Shown here: positions 21,229 to 33,523 of the stretch, in pieces | Layout of the letters: each line of letters begins with the position of its first letter | Numbering within the stretch: position 1 is the stretch's first letter | DNA from: Quercus robur | Taxonomy: Eukaryota > Streptophyta > Magnoliopsida > Fagales > Fagaceae | Assembly: GCF_932294415.1 (NCBI RefSeq) | Contig: NC_065538.1 | Span: forward strand, 51,310,343 to 51,374,342 | Length of the DNA: 64,000 bases | Direction: 5' to 3' | Translations under genes and position numbers: made by a program | The notes under the pieces: model-generated | Seen by the model: only the letters and a program-made list of their open reading frames with translations | Told to the model about the DNA's origin: nothing | Database searches by the model: none

Positions 21229-22111
21229 CAAGGGGGTCTCAGGGAGGGCGGGCAGGCGAGGGGTGGTGTCACCCCATGCTTGCCCAAAAAATACCTTTAT
21301 TTTTTCTTTTTAGGGTGAAAAAATACATAGCTTGGGGGGGGGGGGGGGGGGGTGGGTGTGGAGGCTCGCCCAAAAAATACCTTTTTTTTTTTTTTTTTAG
21401 GGTGGAAAAATACATTTAGCTATTAAATAACTTTGTTTACTTTTTGTTTTTGGGTTTATTAAATGCCACTTTGTTTCTTTGGTTATAAAATGGGGGAGGA
21501 GGGGGGGTGGAGGCTCGCCCAAAAAATACCCTTATTTTTTTTTTTTTTTTTTTTTTAGGGTGGAAAAATGCATTTAGCTATTAAATACCTTTGTTTACTT
21601 TTTGTTTTTGGGTTTATTAAATGCCACTTTGTTTCTTTGGTTATGAAAAAAGAGCATAACTTCTAAATGAATTATTGAGGAACCTTAAGTCCTCCATTAG
21701 ATGCTTTGCAATGAAATTTTGTTAGTTTGTCCCTACCATATTATAATTTGAACATTTTATGAGAACACATTAACCAAAATAATATAAATTCACATATATT
21801 GCACTCAGTATCTATCTGATTATTAATAGTTTCATTCATCACTTGAGTTTTGGCTCTAAAAAAACTTAAAAAAATAAATCACTCATGTTAAAAATATCTC
21901 AATAGATAAATACAATATTATGAATAAGCTTTTTTTGTAGATTTTTTTTTTTTTTTTTTGTATATTACATTAATTACACTTAGTATTTGAATGAATAGCT
22001 TTAAATTTTTCAAATTGGTCTCAAAAATTATATATTCACATAAATTTGTGTAAGTGCGTATATCATATATAAATTTTGCCCCCCTCAACTCAAATCCCGA
22101 CTCCGTCACTG
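21229..22111. mobile_element. Non-autonomous hAT-like element with internal duplication
   Basis: Perfect 8-bp target duplication CATATATT at 21221-21228 and 22112-22119. The right end is CCGACTCCGTCACTG, reverse complement CAGTGACGGAGTCGG, a common hAT end; the left end starts CAAGGGGGTCTCAGGGAGG. Inside, a ~150-bp unit (GGCTCGCCCAAAAAATACC, poly(T), AGGGTGGAAAAAT, then AAATGCCACTTTGTTTCTTT) is present at about 21358-21507 and 21508-21650. It carries a G-run at 21336-21352. Confidence 0.85.
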
Positions 22112-22299
22112 CATATATTATTTCTACTTTTTACTTTGGCTAACAATATATATGTTCCTTCTTCTTTTTTCTGTAAAAGGATTTTGGAAAGGAAATTCGC
22201 AAATCGCAATACATATTCTGATCCTGTAGCCACTGCGTGATATCAAACCTAATTCTTTCTCTTTCCTCATGCATGTAGTACTTCAATATGTACGGAAAT

Positions 22300-22760
22300 G
22301 GAGAGGAGAGCAATATAAATATTTATTTTCACTATAACATTTGAAAAATGAAAGTGGTTCAGTAAACCAAGAAAGATAAAAAATATATATATATAAAAAA
22401 ATAAAAATAATAAAAAATAAAAAATAAAAAGTAATGATGGGTGCTTTAAGATGGAAGATCCAGAGCATGTTCTTAAATGTCTTTTTCTTCTACACATCCT
22501 CTTTCGATATATGCCTATCGACATTGGCAAACAGCTTAAAAGTTGTTTTGTGCCTGCCAAAACTCGAGGCTGCATTTTCATAATGGTCCAGCATATGATC
22601 TATTTTCATTATTCTATGTTCTGCATAGCACGCAAGGTATCTTGACCATTCGCACTCTCAAATTCATCAACGATGTGTCACACATTGATGAAGGAAATGC
22701 ACTAAATATATATGGCTTCAAGCGATACAGTGTGCCCATCGAGAATTCATTCTGTTAGGT
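22300..22760 (-). pseudogene. Copy 2 of the duplicated segment
   Basis: Matches 20920-21190 with many changes. To its right, 22640-22758, both strands have open frames (NEFSMGTLYRLKPYIFSAF on the minus strand; KFINDVSHIDEGNALNIYGF on the plus strand). None is a family I recognise. The minus strand is chosen only because the duplicated part reads better there. Confidence 0.3.
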
Positions 22761-23286
22761 CCATATATTAAGAAATGTGTCAGATTGTGAGTCTAGTCAC
22801 GAGTTTTGATGTATCTTAAAGTGGCGATTGAAGATCTAGTTGAAGATCCAAAGATTGCGTAAGAATAACTCAAGAAAAGTAGAGTTTCTATAGGCTCGAC
22901 TTTAACCTCGATTCCTCTCGTGTCTCAATCGAATAAGCCTCGAAAGTAAAGTTTTTATTTCTCCGACTCCTACCCGAATCATGCTCAATCTATCAAGATC
23001 AAGATTTCAAAAATATCAGCAATATGGTAAAACTCACAACTTGTCCGTTTGATTAAATCCTTATACAAAATCAAAATTGTGGTGCAAAAGAATAAACCTC
23101 CACTCACCATATTGATTTAAAATATGAGAAATAATCAAGATAGAAGGTTGGTTTCCTTTAAAACGTTAAGGAACACAACCTTCTAAGACAAAAGAAAAAG
23201 TGAGACGAGGAAAGTAAATAGAAAGGAAATTAAATGACAAGTACTGTAAAGAAAACAAATGTAAAAGCCTTAAAGTAAAAAGCATG
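22761..23286. other. Possible LTR-element debris
   Basis: TGTTAGGTCC at 22754 and the CTCGA-rich text at 22895-22950 resemble the LTR family at 23796 and 39215, but no boundary can be set. Confidence 0.35.
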
Positions 23287-24658
23287 TGTTAGGTTCTAAA
23301 GATTTAGGATTAAATGTTTAGAATTTTATTTTGTATGTGTTGGCAATACATAACAAAAAGGGGGAGTAGGATAGATTTTGTATTTAGGGGGAGATTTTGT
23401 ACTTTGATAATTTTTTGTTTATGTGGTTATATAAATATTTATTTCTACTGTTCTTATTTCACAAACATTGATGTGATTCTTGATTATGATAGTTATTGAT
23501 GATGAGTTTATTCATTATGATATTACTGTCTATCTTTATATGTCTTGTGAATTAAAGATCAGATTTTGTACTTTGGATTTGTACTGTATTTTTCACACAC
23601 GCATTTATGGTTTATTTTCAATGTTTCAGGAATTTACAAGTTAATTCTTTCAACAGCTACTGTCTATACTAGCAACTAATAGTTAGTAGTTGTGATAGAA
23701 ATGTATTAGGACAACACTTTGTAATTGGGCTGATGTTTGTTTTGAGCAATTCATTTTGTATGTATGTTTTGTCACGGATTGTCAAATGGGGAAATTGTTA
23801 GGTTCTAAAGATTTAGGATTAAATGTTTAGAATTCTATTTTGTATGTGTTGGCAAAACAAGAATAAAACATGTCTAGTCTATATGTTAGGCATTGCTCAA
23901 AGATGTGTGTTTCAGGCTTCAAGTTTCAGTTAATTGCAGAAAAGAAGAGTTAGAATCTGCCAAGCTCGATAGATCGAAAATCGCAGAAATCAGATTCTGC
24001 AGAATTTTAAAACAAGGCCCAAACTCGCGAAAACATTTAGGATTTCAATCCAACTTGTCTACATATAAAAGGGAAACCCTAGCTACGTTTTGAAGACTTT
24101 TGGAAGACTTGTGTGTTACTCCTTGTGAGATCTGAGAGGTGTTGTACCTTCTAAGTACATAAGCGTCTACCAAAGAAAGATCTATAATCAAGCGTTGGTA
24201 GAACTTAGTTGCTGCTACAAAAATCAACAACTGAAGGTGATCTGAAACTTTTGAGTGGGATCTCAAAGTCACAAGCGTGAGCGCTTGTGTTGCAGTAAGT
24301 CCAAGAAGGGAAGGAGTCCATGGATTCGGAGCTTACAGGTAGTCGTGTCAGTAAGTTACTACTTGAGGTAGCAATAGATTTAGGGTTAAATCTAATTGTA
24401 AAAACTTTGATTATCTTATAGTGGATTTGCTTTACCTTAAGAATAGCTAGGTCAAATCATCCACAGGTTTTTACCTTGAGACAGTTCATTTCATTGGTTT
24501 TCCTAGATTATCATATCGTGGTGTTCTTTATTTTCCGCTGCTTTGCATGATATGATTTACTATTGTTTAACCTAGATCTGAATAATTAACCTAAGTAATT
24601 ACTTGGTTAATAAATTAAGTTAAACAATCTGCTTTAAGGGGTCTAAAGCAAACAAACA
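23287..24658 (+). mobile_element. Deleted retroelement with one full LTR
   Basis: Begins with the first ~60 bp of the LTR (TGTTAGGTTCTAAAGATTTA at 23287), then internal sequence, then a complete LTR at 23796-24658. The internal tail ends GTCAAATGGGGAAATTG, like the polypurine region of plant copia elements. Flanks GCATG (23282-23286) and GAATG (24659-24663) may be a 5-bp target duplication with one change. All coding sequence is gone. Confidence 0.7.
23796..24658 (+). repeat. LTR copy 1 of the TGTTAGGTTCTAA family
   Basis: 863 bp, TGTTAGG...AACA ends. A TATA box (TATAAAAGG) at about 24064 lies just before the probable start of transcription. It matches the solo LTRs at 31637-32504 (minus) and 39215-40084 (plus) along the whole length. 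Confidence 0.85.
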
Positions 24659-24788
24659 GAATGAAACTAAATACATAAATTTAAAGAGTGAATAAATAAA
24701 AGAACATGAAAAATAAATGAACTTCATAGATTTAGAATGTATATACAAAGAAAAATAGAAAGGAAGTAGTTACGGTAGTAGCTATACT

Positions 24789-25616
24789 CATAGTTATCAA
24801 TATTGTACGATACGCAATATGTATATCATACGAAACGTATTGTATCATACACAAAAAGTTCTGTATCATAAGGACATATCATAAGTGCTCGTGAATAATC
24901 TGATACGTCCATAGATGTGTACCATATGAATCGTATATATTGTACGATACATAGACATGTGGCATGAAATTTTTCTTTTTTTGGGTTAAAATTTGTAGTT
25001 TTATTTGATTTAATTAAGTCCAATAAAATGTCCGTGATTTTTTTTTTCCCATCTTCTCTTTCTCTTACAAAATTTGGACTACACACTTAATACTTCACTT
25101 TCATATTTGCAAATTTATTTTCTATGTTATGAATAATGTATAAAATGAAAATATAATTTTTTTTTTTTTTTTATTGTTATAAGTCTAAGAAGCTAGAATT
25201 CCTAGAAGAAATATAGAGAAAAAATATTAGAATAAAAGAACAAGAAATGAGATAGTAAATGTTGATGAAGATGAAGAAAATGTCAATGAAGAAATAATTT
25301 TGCAAGATGATGAACATGATAAAATTAACTTGGATGGAGTTGATTAAGTAAGATAATGAAAATATATATTATTTTAGCTCATATGCCATGTATTATCACT
25401 TCTGAGTTTAATCGATTTGAATGTGTATGTATTAACATATGTTAATTTGATTTATTTAATTAGCTTTGTTAAATATTATTACATAAGTAATGACAAAATT
25501 GGATATTAGTTGAATATATCTCTAATTTATAATAAATATAACTTTTATATATGCATATCTATAATATATTCCAATTCACGATACGATTTACGTTTTGACA
25601 ATTTTTGACCATTATG
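24789..25616. mobile_element. Non-autonomous hAT-like element
   Basis: Left end CATAGTTATCAA, right end TTGACCATTATG (reverse complement CATAATGGTCAA). Target duplication GCTATACT (24781-24788) and GCTACACT (25617-25624), one mismatch. 828 bp; the left part is rich in GTATCATA/TACGATAC words. No transposase. Confidence 0.75.
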
Positions 25617-25624
25617 GCTACACT

Positions 25625-28547
25625 ACTCAAGCTCTAGCAAAGAAATTAGAAGGTTACCTATGAGGTTTTGGAGGAGGAAATAAAGAAAAGGGGTTGTTGA
25701 ATTTTATGGGTTTGAGGGATTTTAGATCTAGCCTAGAGAGGGAAAAAGAGAGAAGTGAGGTTTAGAGAGAATCCTAAAGAGTTGGGTAGAGATAGGAAAT
25801 TTTTTTGTATGTACAACTATGAAGGAGAGGGAGTATTTAAACAAAATTGTGGGGCATCTCCATGAGGGGGAAACCTACGGGGATGGATGGCTCCCTCAAT
25901 GGGATCCAGCAGCCACCTCATCATTTCTTCTAGAATGCCCTTCTTTCTTCCTTTCTCGGTTTCACTATATTCCAATCCTATTTTCGTACTTGTGTTTAGA
26001 GGATTTCAGAAGCTTGTAATTTAGAGTTACGTTTTCAGGAAAGTATGGATCTCTAGTTTCCATAAGTTCTGGACTCATGTAATTTGGAGTTACGGTTGCT
26101 GAGATCTTGCCCTTTGAAGAGAGATGATGCAGTGCAAAAACTTGTGTAGCACCTTTCTTGGAAAATGAATTCCTCCTAATCCGAAGGGGATATTGTCATG
26201 CCTTTTTTTTTTTTTTTTTGGTAGCATATCTAATCCATCATACTTTAATGTGATTTATGCCTTTCACACTCATGGCTAAATTTATATAGTTTATTGTGAA
26301 AAAACGCCCCAAAAAAGGCTTTTAACCTAAAAATTAATTAAATAGTTTTTTTAATCAGGATTTTGATGTTTTTATAATATCTCATCCATTTTAACTCTGA
26401 TTTTGGCCCATGAACTATCTTTTTAAAGTTAATTTCATGATATTTAAGATGGAACAAAATTTATCTCGATCGGTTGGTCAATATTTTTACTAGTTATAAT
26501 TAGGGTTAGTTGATGTTGGTCAAACTTAGCCAAAATTGGCAGATTTGAGATTTTGAACTCTTGAATCATTAAAATTAATTATCCAACATCCAATTGGGAT
26601 AAATATAAAAATTTCATGTAACTCCTTTCCTTTTTACGTTAAAAAGTGTAGTCTTTAGCATTTTAGGGCTTAAACTGGTATTTTGGCATGCTAATCTAGA
26701 CTGAACAAAATATAGTATCAACAAGTGTCCTTCCCATGTTCATATTCCCAGTAAAGACAGGTCAAAGCCTAATTCAAACTCAAAGAATTATATTTTTCTC
26801 GAGTTGAGAAAATGGTAAAAGGCTACAAGCTTTGGAATCCAATAGTTGGTAATTAGGGGTATTTGATGAGAAGTCTATAACAAGAGCCTTCAAAAAGGAA
26901 GAGAAATCTCAAGCAAAGGGAATTAATAGTGAAAATAGTAGCTTTGGGATGTTTTGTCAAATTGGTGCATGCCGCAATATTGAGAGAGGCAACCGCTTGA
27001 AAAAAAAACCTGTTGTTATTTCTTGTCTAATATCTTTTTAAGAGAACTCTTTGGATGCGTTTGGTGTTTGGGTTTTTATAAGATTGCCCTTGTGCTATTG
27101 TTGTAATCTCCATAATTTATAATGAAACTTTATCCCTATTGCCGCCCTGTGAACATAACTACACTGCTGAATAACCATGTAAATTCTTTATGTTGATTAC
27201 TCTTCTTTCCTTATTTTAATCTTCCATAACCAGCTTATTGCACAATAGTGAAGTTGTCCAACCACGAATTTCAACTACTTGCAAAACCCATAGAATTAAA
27301 TTATCATTATTAAAAAAAAAAAAATGATTTCTCAAGCTTGGAGTGTTCGCTTTATATTTCACCAACTACAATATATCATGTATTTGATTTTTTTTTTTTT
27401 TTTTTTTGTTATTTAATTTTTAAAAAAATGACATGTGACAAATTGTGGTTGATCGAGTAGTGTAGAGTATTTTGAACACCCACAGAATTTTATACACATT
27501 CAATAGTTGTGAGTTGTGACTTGCCAGTTGGAAGCTCTTGATGTCCATTCGATAGAGTAGAGATATTATAGTATAATCTAGTCATTGGGCCAGGTAACAA
27601 ATAAATGAGAATATGATTCCCAAATAATGAAGCATATGAATTTCTGCTTTCTCTTGACCTTCTTTCATTATTAAATTTCGTTAGTGCTATGTCACTTGTC
27701 CTAATGATACTTCTTTACAAAAGAGGCCATATGTATGTATCAATTCAATGTGAAAGCTCCAGGTTCTTGGCTTGCTCATTGATTTTTATCCCAACACCAT
27801 AAACTTTCATTGTAAAATTTGGCTCCCATTCTCGTATATTCGTATGTATTCCATGAGGTGCAACAAAATGAAAATTTCTTAGTCCATCGTTACCCTTTGA
27901 TCTACCCTCAGTATCCACATGAAGCTAGCTGGGAGATCTTGAAATCCATCATTGATAGATTATTCTATATTGCCAATAAACACTGTAGAGATGAAACTAA
28001 CACTTCAAGATTGATAATGTAGGAAGTAAGGATGTTCTAGAGTTCTTAAGGTAATTCCACTATATAATTCCTAATATTGTATTCATTTATTTTGAAATGA
28101 GTGGATTGCATTTTACCATATCATTAATAATTTAAATATATATCAAAAAGATGATAGTCAACATTTTGATGACATGTTAAAATCCAAATATATATATATC
28201 CACTTATTTCAAAATGGATTGATAGAATTTTAAAAACTTCATGGTGGAATTACTCTAAGAACTTTAGAAGATTTTAATCCAAAAAGTTAAAAGAGAAAAA
28301 TAAACTAAATACAGCATGAATCCATTGTAAAATGATATTTATATATACTAATTGAAACAAAATGAAGTATTTATAAATTTTATTGCATACTTTGTACTAA
28401 TATATCAAAGCAACAAGCTAGAATGCATTCTCAAAAATAATTAATTAAAAAACAAGCTAAAATTTAATTTGATGGGCCTTGTTTCTCAAATTGAAAATTT
28501 GATGGGCCTTGAGTCTATTAGAAAATAGGCTTGCGGAGTCTATAATG
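25625..28547. other. Long AT-rich stretch without supported genes
   Basis: Poly(T) tracts at 26200-26220 and 27387-27407. The reading frame at 27819-28022 is not a family I recognise and has no partner exon. No RNA gene or element boundary could be supported. Confidence 0.4.
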
Positions 28548-29150
28548 CCATTCATAAATGATACATACTGGTTTTGTTCTTTCTTTCAATGAAGGAGGTG
28601 ACATATATAAGTAATGCCAATAAAAAACAAATTATTGAAAAGAAGTTGGCAATAAGAGATGTAATTTATTGGTTTTGTGAGCATGCACACGTAAAGTCGA
28701 GTCTTGCATAAATAGATGAAAATTCAGGAGCACATTAATTAGTTACCAGTATATGTGCTTACCCCGCTATTCCAAGTGCCCAAATCATGTTCCTAGCAGA
28801 AAAAAAGATACACCTCAATCATATAAATATGGAAGATTAGCCATTCTGCCATTGATAAATGATACATATATATTGGTTTTGTTCTTTCTTTGAATGAATT
28901 AAGGAGGTAACATAAGTGATTCCAATAAAAATAAAGAAATGAAAAATGAAAAGAAGTTGACAGTAAGCAATGTAATCAATTGGTTTTGTGAGCTTACACA
29001 TGATAGATTGAGTCATGCATGGATAGATGAAGATTTAGGAGCACGTTGGCTACTAGTATATGTGCTTACCCTGCTATTTCAAGTGCCCAAATCATGTTCC
29101 TAGCAGAAAAAAGATGCAACTCAATCATTCAAATCCGGAACATTAACCGT
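28548..29150. repeat. Tandem duplication of about 300 bp
   Basis: 28548-28848 and 28849-29150 align throughout: ATAAATGATACATA, TTGGTTTTGTTCTTTCTTT, TATATGTGCTTACCC, AAGTGCCCAAATCATGTTCC. Differences are numerous, so the duplication is not recent. No gene product recognised. Confidence 0.88.
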
Positions 29151-29425
29151 TCCGCGTTCTTGACAAGAGTTACAGATGAATTGCAGAGCAAATCTCCTTG
29201 GCGATGTGGCATGAACACAATAGAGAGAATGTTGCCTGATCTCACATGAGAATGTAACAAAAATGGTGGCATGCCAACTCGCCAAAGAGATGTACCCCGT
29301 AATACACCTACAACGTACGGAACCTCATGGGGGAAATGGTTTATGTCTATGTATATATATTTCTAGAAAATGGATATGCTCTCCCAACAGAAGTACCTCC
29401 ACTTAGAAAAATGCTTGCTCTCTGT

Positions 29426-29600
29426 GGGGTTAAAGGCTTACCCTAGCTTTATTCTCTCAATCTTGATCACTTGAAAAGAAACTTTTATATACGTTTACTA
29501 GCATATATATATATGGGATTAAAGGCTTACCCTAGCTTTATTCTCTCAATCTTGACCACTTGAAAAGAAACTTTTATCTACGTTTACTAGCATATATGTC
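29426..29600. repeat. Tandem duplication of about 89 bp
   Basis: TTAAAGGCTTACCCTAGCTT followed by TATTCTCTCAATCTTGA and ACTTGAAAAGAAACTTTTAT occurs at 29430 and 29519 with only a few differences, so this is young. Confidence 0.92.
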
Positions 29601-30160
29601 AATGAGATTAACTTGATCACTGTGTATCGAGACGACTTTTCGCAATTGATACATGCATCAATCCCACCATTAAAACATTAAGTGGTTCTTTCACTATATA
29701 CAACTTAGCATCACATTCTCAAATGATATGAACCTAGCTCTTTCTATTTCTGGAAACCTAGCTAGTTCTCTTTAATCAACAATATGTTCACATACCTTGC
29801 ACTAATGATCATACATTGATTAAGATGAATTGGAAAGCATGCACCCAATCCTATACTTGGAGAGCAATAATTTTTCCTCATAACATCGAAAAAGTGGATT
29901 TCATTATGATTTAATCAATGAAGCTTTCTATTATGTATGAGAAAGGAATACTACTTTTAAAATAGTGAATATAATTATTCAAACTTATCCTAAGTTAGCG
30001 TGTCGATTGAGAGACGAGGAGAAAACTCAAATTCCAGTGCAAATGTTCTCAATGTCTCTTCTCAGCTTCCTATATTCTTATTCTATCGAAGATATTTTTT
30101 TTCCATGGAAAGTAGGATCCTTAAAAGTAGTAGTAGACCCGAAAAATATGTTTAAATTTA

Positions 30161-30330
30161 GAGAAATGATATGTTTACAATATTTTTACAACAAATCCTA
30201 AGTAGCAAGTTGTTACTAATTGTTATTGTTGGGGCAAAAAAGTAATCTTAGCGTTAGTTTGAAATTTAAACCAATAACAACTAACTACCTGTGATTTGTT
30301 GTAAAAATGTTATAGATATAGCATCTCTCA
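30161..30330. mobile_element. MITE of 170 bp
   Basis: Inverted ends GAGAAATGATATG and (reverse complement of the right end) TGAGAGATGCTATAT, extending into the shared inner stem ATTTTTACAACAAATC. Flanked by the 8-bp direct repeat TAAATTTA at 30153-30160 and 30331-30338. Relatives of its interior are carried inside the elements at 32903 and 40451. Confidence 0.78.
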
Positions 30331-30633
30331 TAAATTTATGCAGAAGCTTGGGATAGCAACTCTCTTACATATATTTTGGTGTTTTCTTCTATTTATATAT
30401 TTATGGCATACCACTACGCATCTTTAACATGATTGTTACTTTACAAGTACAAGTAATTCTTGTGAAATGTGAGAGTAAAAGTTGAGATTCAAGTCCCTAA
30501 AACTGAGATTTACACAAATACAATTAAATTAGAATAGAGTTATATTTCTATCTCAAATTTAAAAATAAAAATAAAATAAAATAAAAAAATAAAAACCATT
30601 GCACAATTATATGTTGACACATTTCGACATGTA

Positions 30634-30692
30634 TAGTATATTGTCAATTTTTTTTTTTTTTTTTTTTTTGAGGAACTAGTATATTGTCAATT
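30634..30692. mobile_element. Poly(T) insertion with 16-bp target duplication
   Basis: TAGTATATTGTCAATT at 30634-30649 is repeated at 30677-30692. Between them lie only 27 bases: T20 then GAGGAAC. This looks like reverse transcription of little more than a poly(A) tail, inserted on the minus strand. Confidence 0.75.
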
Positions 30693-31636
30693 AATAAACC
30701 AATTGGCATATATCACGAATTCAATTGGACATTAATTAAATTTTTTCCCACTTAATTGAGCGATACCGTTGCTAGGGGCACAATCCTAGCCCAATTGTCA
30801 GTAGACCGAATATCAAACCATTGTTCCATATTAATACATGCACTGATGCACATGTGGCACGTGTTCCACTTCATTTAATGTTTAGTGGTGGGAGAAGATT
30901 TAAGTTATATATAGAGTTGTTCTATTGTGAGTTGCAACGCAGGAAGAAATCATGGCATCTATTATAATAGCCCTTCAATTCACAAGTTTCAGAATTCACC
31001 AGAAAATAAGGGAGAGAATTTTCTAAAATTTTATTAATCTGAAAAATAAAATGTCTTGAAAGCTATAATGCTCTTAACTAGATAAAATAACCCTAAAGCT
31101 ACCAATTGCATTCCTGAGGATAGGAAACACCTAAAAACCCTAATTCACATTAAGCACAAAACAAGTTAGAAAATAGGAAAAATTACCCAAAAATGAAAAT
31201 CCAGAAAATTGTAAAATCAATCTCTAAGATCTCTAGTAGGCATCCCAAAATAGATGGGATACTAGTTTGACTTTCAAATTAAAATTTTGAACAAGAAGAA
31301 AGCTTGCTATAAATAGCAAAAGAGATTATTCAAAGGCCTAAACGAAGGAATTTTCCTAAAAAGCAAAGTGGATCGTAGGCCAAAGGCAATGAGTTTAATT
31401 TGATTCTTGCGACAATTCCCTTCAAGTTACCGAGTTTCACATAATTTCATCGTTGGTTCCCATAATTTCTATTAGTACTTTTAAACTTCCTAAATTTCTT
31501 GCATGTTGACTTCTAACGGTCTCTTTACTCTGGAAAAGTTTATGTTATCCATTCTACATCATATTGTCGCAATAGAGATCATGTGTCCAATATGATCAAA
31601 TTATTTTTTTTTTTTCAAGTTTTTAATCTTAATTGT
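30693..31636. other. Spacer, nothing recognised
   Basis: No supported feature in this stretch up to the solo LTR. Confidence 0.4.
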
Positions 31637-32504
31637 TGTTTGTTTGTTTAGACCCCTGAACACTTAGATTGTTTAACCTAATTAATTAACCAAGTTAACA
31701 CTTAAGTTTATTATTCAAATTTAGGTTAAATAGCAATAAATCATATCATGCAGTGTGGAAAAATAAATAAGACAATGATATGATTACCCAAGAAAACTAA
31801 TGAAACTAACAGTTTCAAGATAAAAAACCTAGGGAGGATTTAACCTAGCCTATTCTCAAGGCAAACAAATTCACTATGATAAAATAGAAGTTTACAATAG
31901 ATTTTCTCCCTAAAATCTAAAGCTACCTCTTATAGAACTTATTCACACGATCACGTGCAACTCTAAATCCACAAACTCTTCTATCTTGAATCTATTACAC
32001 ACAAACACCCATGTTTGTGATTTTGAGATCCCCCTCAAAGGGTTTAGATCACCATTAGTAGTTGATCTTGTATGCAGCAACTTTTACAACACCAGATCTT
32101 GAGTTTCTTCAATGAATATTACCGGTAGAAGACTTTAGAGAGCTTTGGGTACAAAACCCTAAATCTACAATTAGAGGCACAAGATGCACTCTTCTCTCTC
32201 TAAAATCTCCATCTAGGGTTAGCTTATAATGTTTTTTAAATACTACAAAAAACGGATTGCGATTTGAGCTTCAAACGGACAAGTTATGGGCTTTTTACGT
32301 TTGCTGATCTACAACTTCCGATCAATCAAGCCTAATCAATTGAACCAGTCTAATTTTGACTTTTTCAACTTGCAATTTGTATGTTCTTTGAATTTTAACT
32401 TGTAGCATTGTGAGTCTAATATGACTTCATAGACTTTAAAATCTATATCTAGATAAGTTTGTACTCACGGTTTGCCAATTGTTATAAACTTTTAAAACCT
32501 AACA
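31637..32504 (-). mobile_element. Solo LTR, copy 2 of the TGTTAGGTTCTAA family
   Basis: Minus-strand LTR of 868 bp, with CCTAACA at its right end (32498-32504) and TGTTTGTTTG at its left end. A perfect 5-bp target duplication ATTGT flanks it (31632-31636 and 32505-32509). No internal sequence, so it arose by LTR-LTR recombination. Confidence 0.92.
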
Positions 32505-32613
32505 ATTGTTATTTATATTCATGAACAAATTGGTGAAATTAAATTACTTGAAAATATGTAGTTATAATTGAAATGAAAATCATATTTTTTAGAGTTCAAC
32601 AAACAAAGAGATA

Positions 32614-32877
32614 CTCCCTCCGTCCTACTTTGTTTGTCCTATTTGAAAAGTCAAATTTTTTAAGGGAACATCATTTATTGTCTTATCTACCTTTTAAAAA
32701 TGTATAAGTTTCTAAAACTACCCTTAAATAGATTTATCAAAAAATTGAATTAGTAAATTAATAGGGGTATAATAGGAATATTAGTAAATTAATGACTTTT
32801 ATTTTTAGAAACAAGACAATATTTTGGGACATCTCAAAATGGAATAGAGGACAAATAAAGTGGGGCGGAGGGAAAAC
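32614..32877. mobile_element. Stowaway-like MITE
   Basis: Left end TA|CTCCCTCCGTCC and right end GGGGCGGAGGGAA. CTCCCTCCGT is the known Stowaway (Tc1/mariner) end and TA its target. The inner stem repeats (AGTCAAATTTTTT and so on) are weak. The right end is mutated, so its last base is uncertain. Confidence 0.85.
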
Positions 32878-32902
32878 TATAAAATTTTCCTACCTATATG
32901 TA

Positions 32903-33515
32903 GTGCTGACCCTATATTAGATGCAATTGATACAGTCACCTAAGGCCCCAAGTAGAAAAAAATGCCCCCAAATTTTAAACAATAGGGTTTTTTTTTCACA
33001 AAATTTTTACCAAAAAAAAAAAATCATAAGTAGCAAATTGTTACAAGCCGTTATTGATGGCAAAAAAAAAATTCTAGTAGTAGGTTAAAATTAGAATTAG
33101 TAACAATTTAACACTTAAAATTTGTTATGAAAATATTGTAAATATAACACTTCTCAAAAAATAAAAAAGAGAGCAATACAACCAAAAAAAAAAAGTTCAC
33201 AATATTTTTCACAATAGTTGAGTTGGCAAATTTTTACTAGTTCTCACTTAGGTCCACCACTAACATCATTCTTTACTTACCACTATTAATCTACCACATC
33301 AATAGGTATGAAAAGTTTTGTCAAATTTTTCGTGTCTATAGATTTTCTTAAAAATTAAAAAAAAAATTATGTGATTCATGTTAATTAGTAATAATTTTAC
33401 ATATAAAACAAAATAATAGAGTTTAAATAATATTTAATTTTTTAAGTCATATATATATATAAGGCCTCAATGTTAGTTTTCGCCTTAAGTTCTCATATGC
33501 ATTAAACCGCCCATG
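32903..33515. mobile_element. Non-autonomous hAT-like element, family B
   Basis: Left end TAGTGCTGACCC, right end AAACCGCCCATG. Perfect 8-bp target duplication CCTATATG at 32895-32902 and 33516-33523. Contains GGCCCCAAGTAGAAAAAAAT near the left end and CGCCTTAAGTTCTCA near the right end, shared with 40451-41044. Both copies carry an internal MITE-like part. Confidence 0.9.
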
Positions 33516-33523
33516 CCTATATG

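Noticed and set aside
21123..21419. 98-residue Gly-rich frame
   Set aside because: Runs through the G-run and poly(T) of a hAT-like element.
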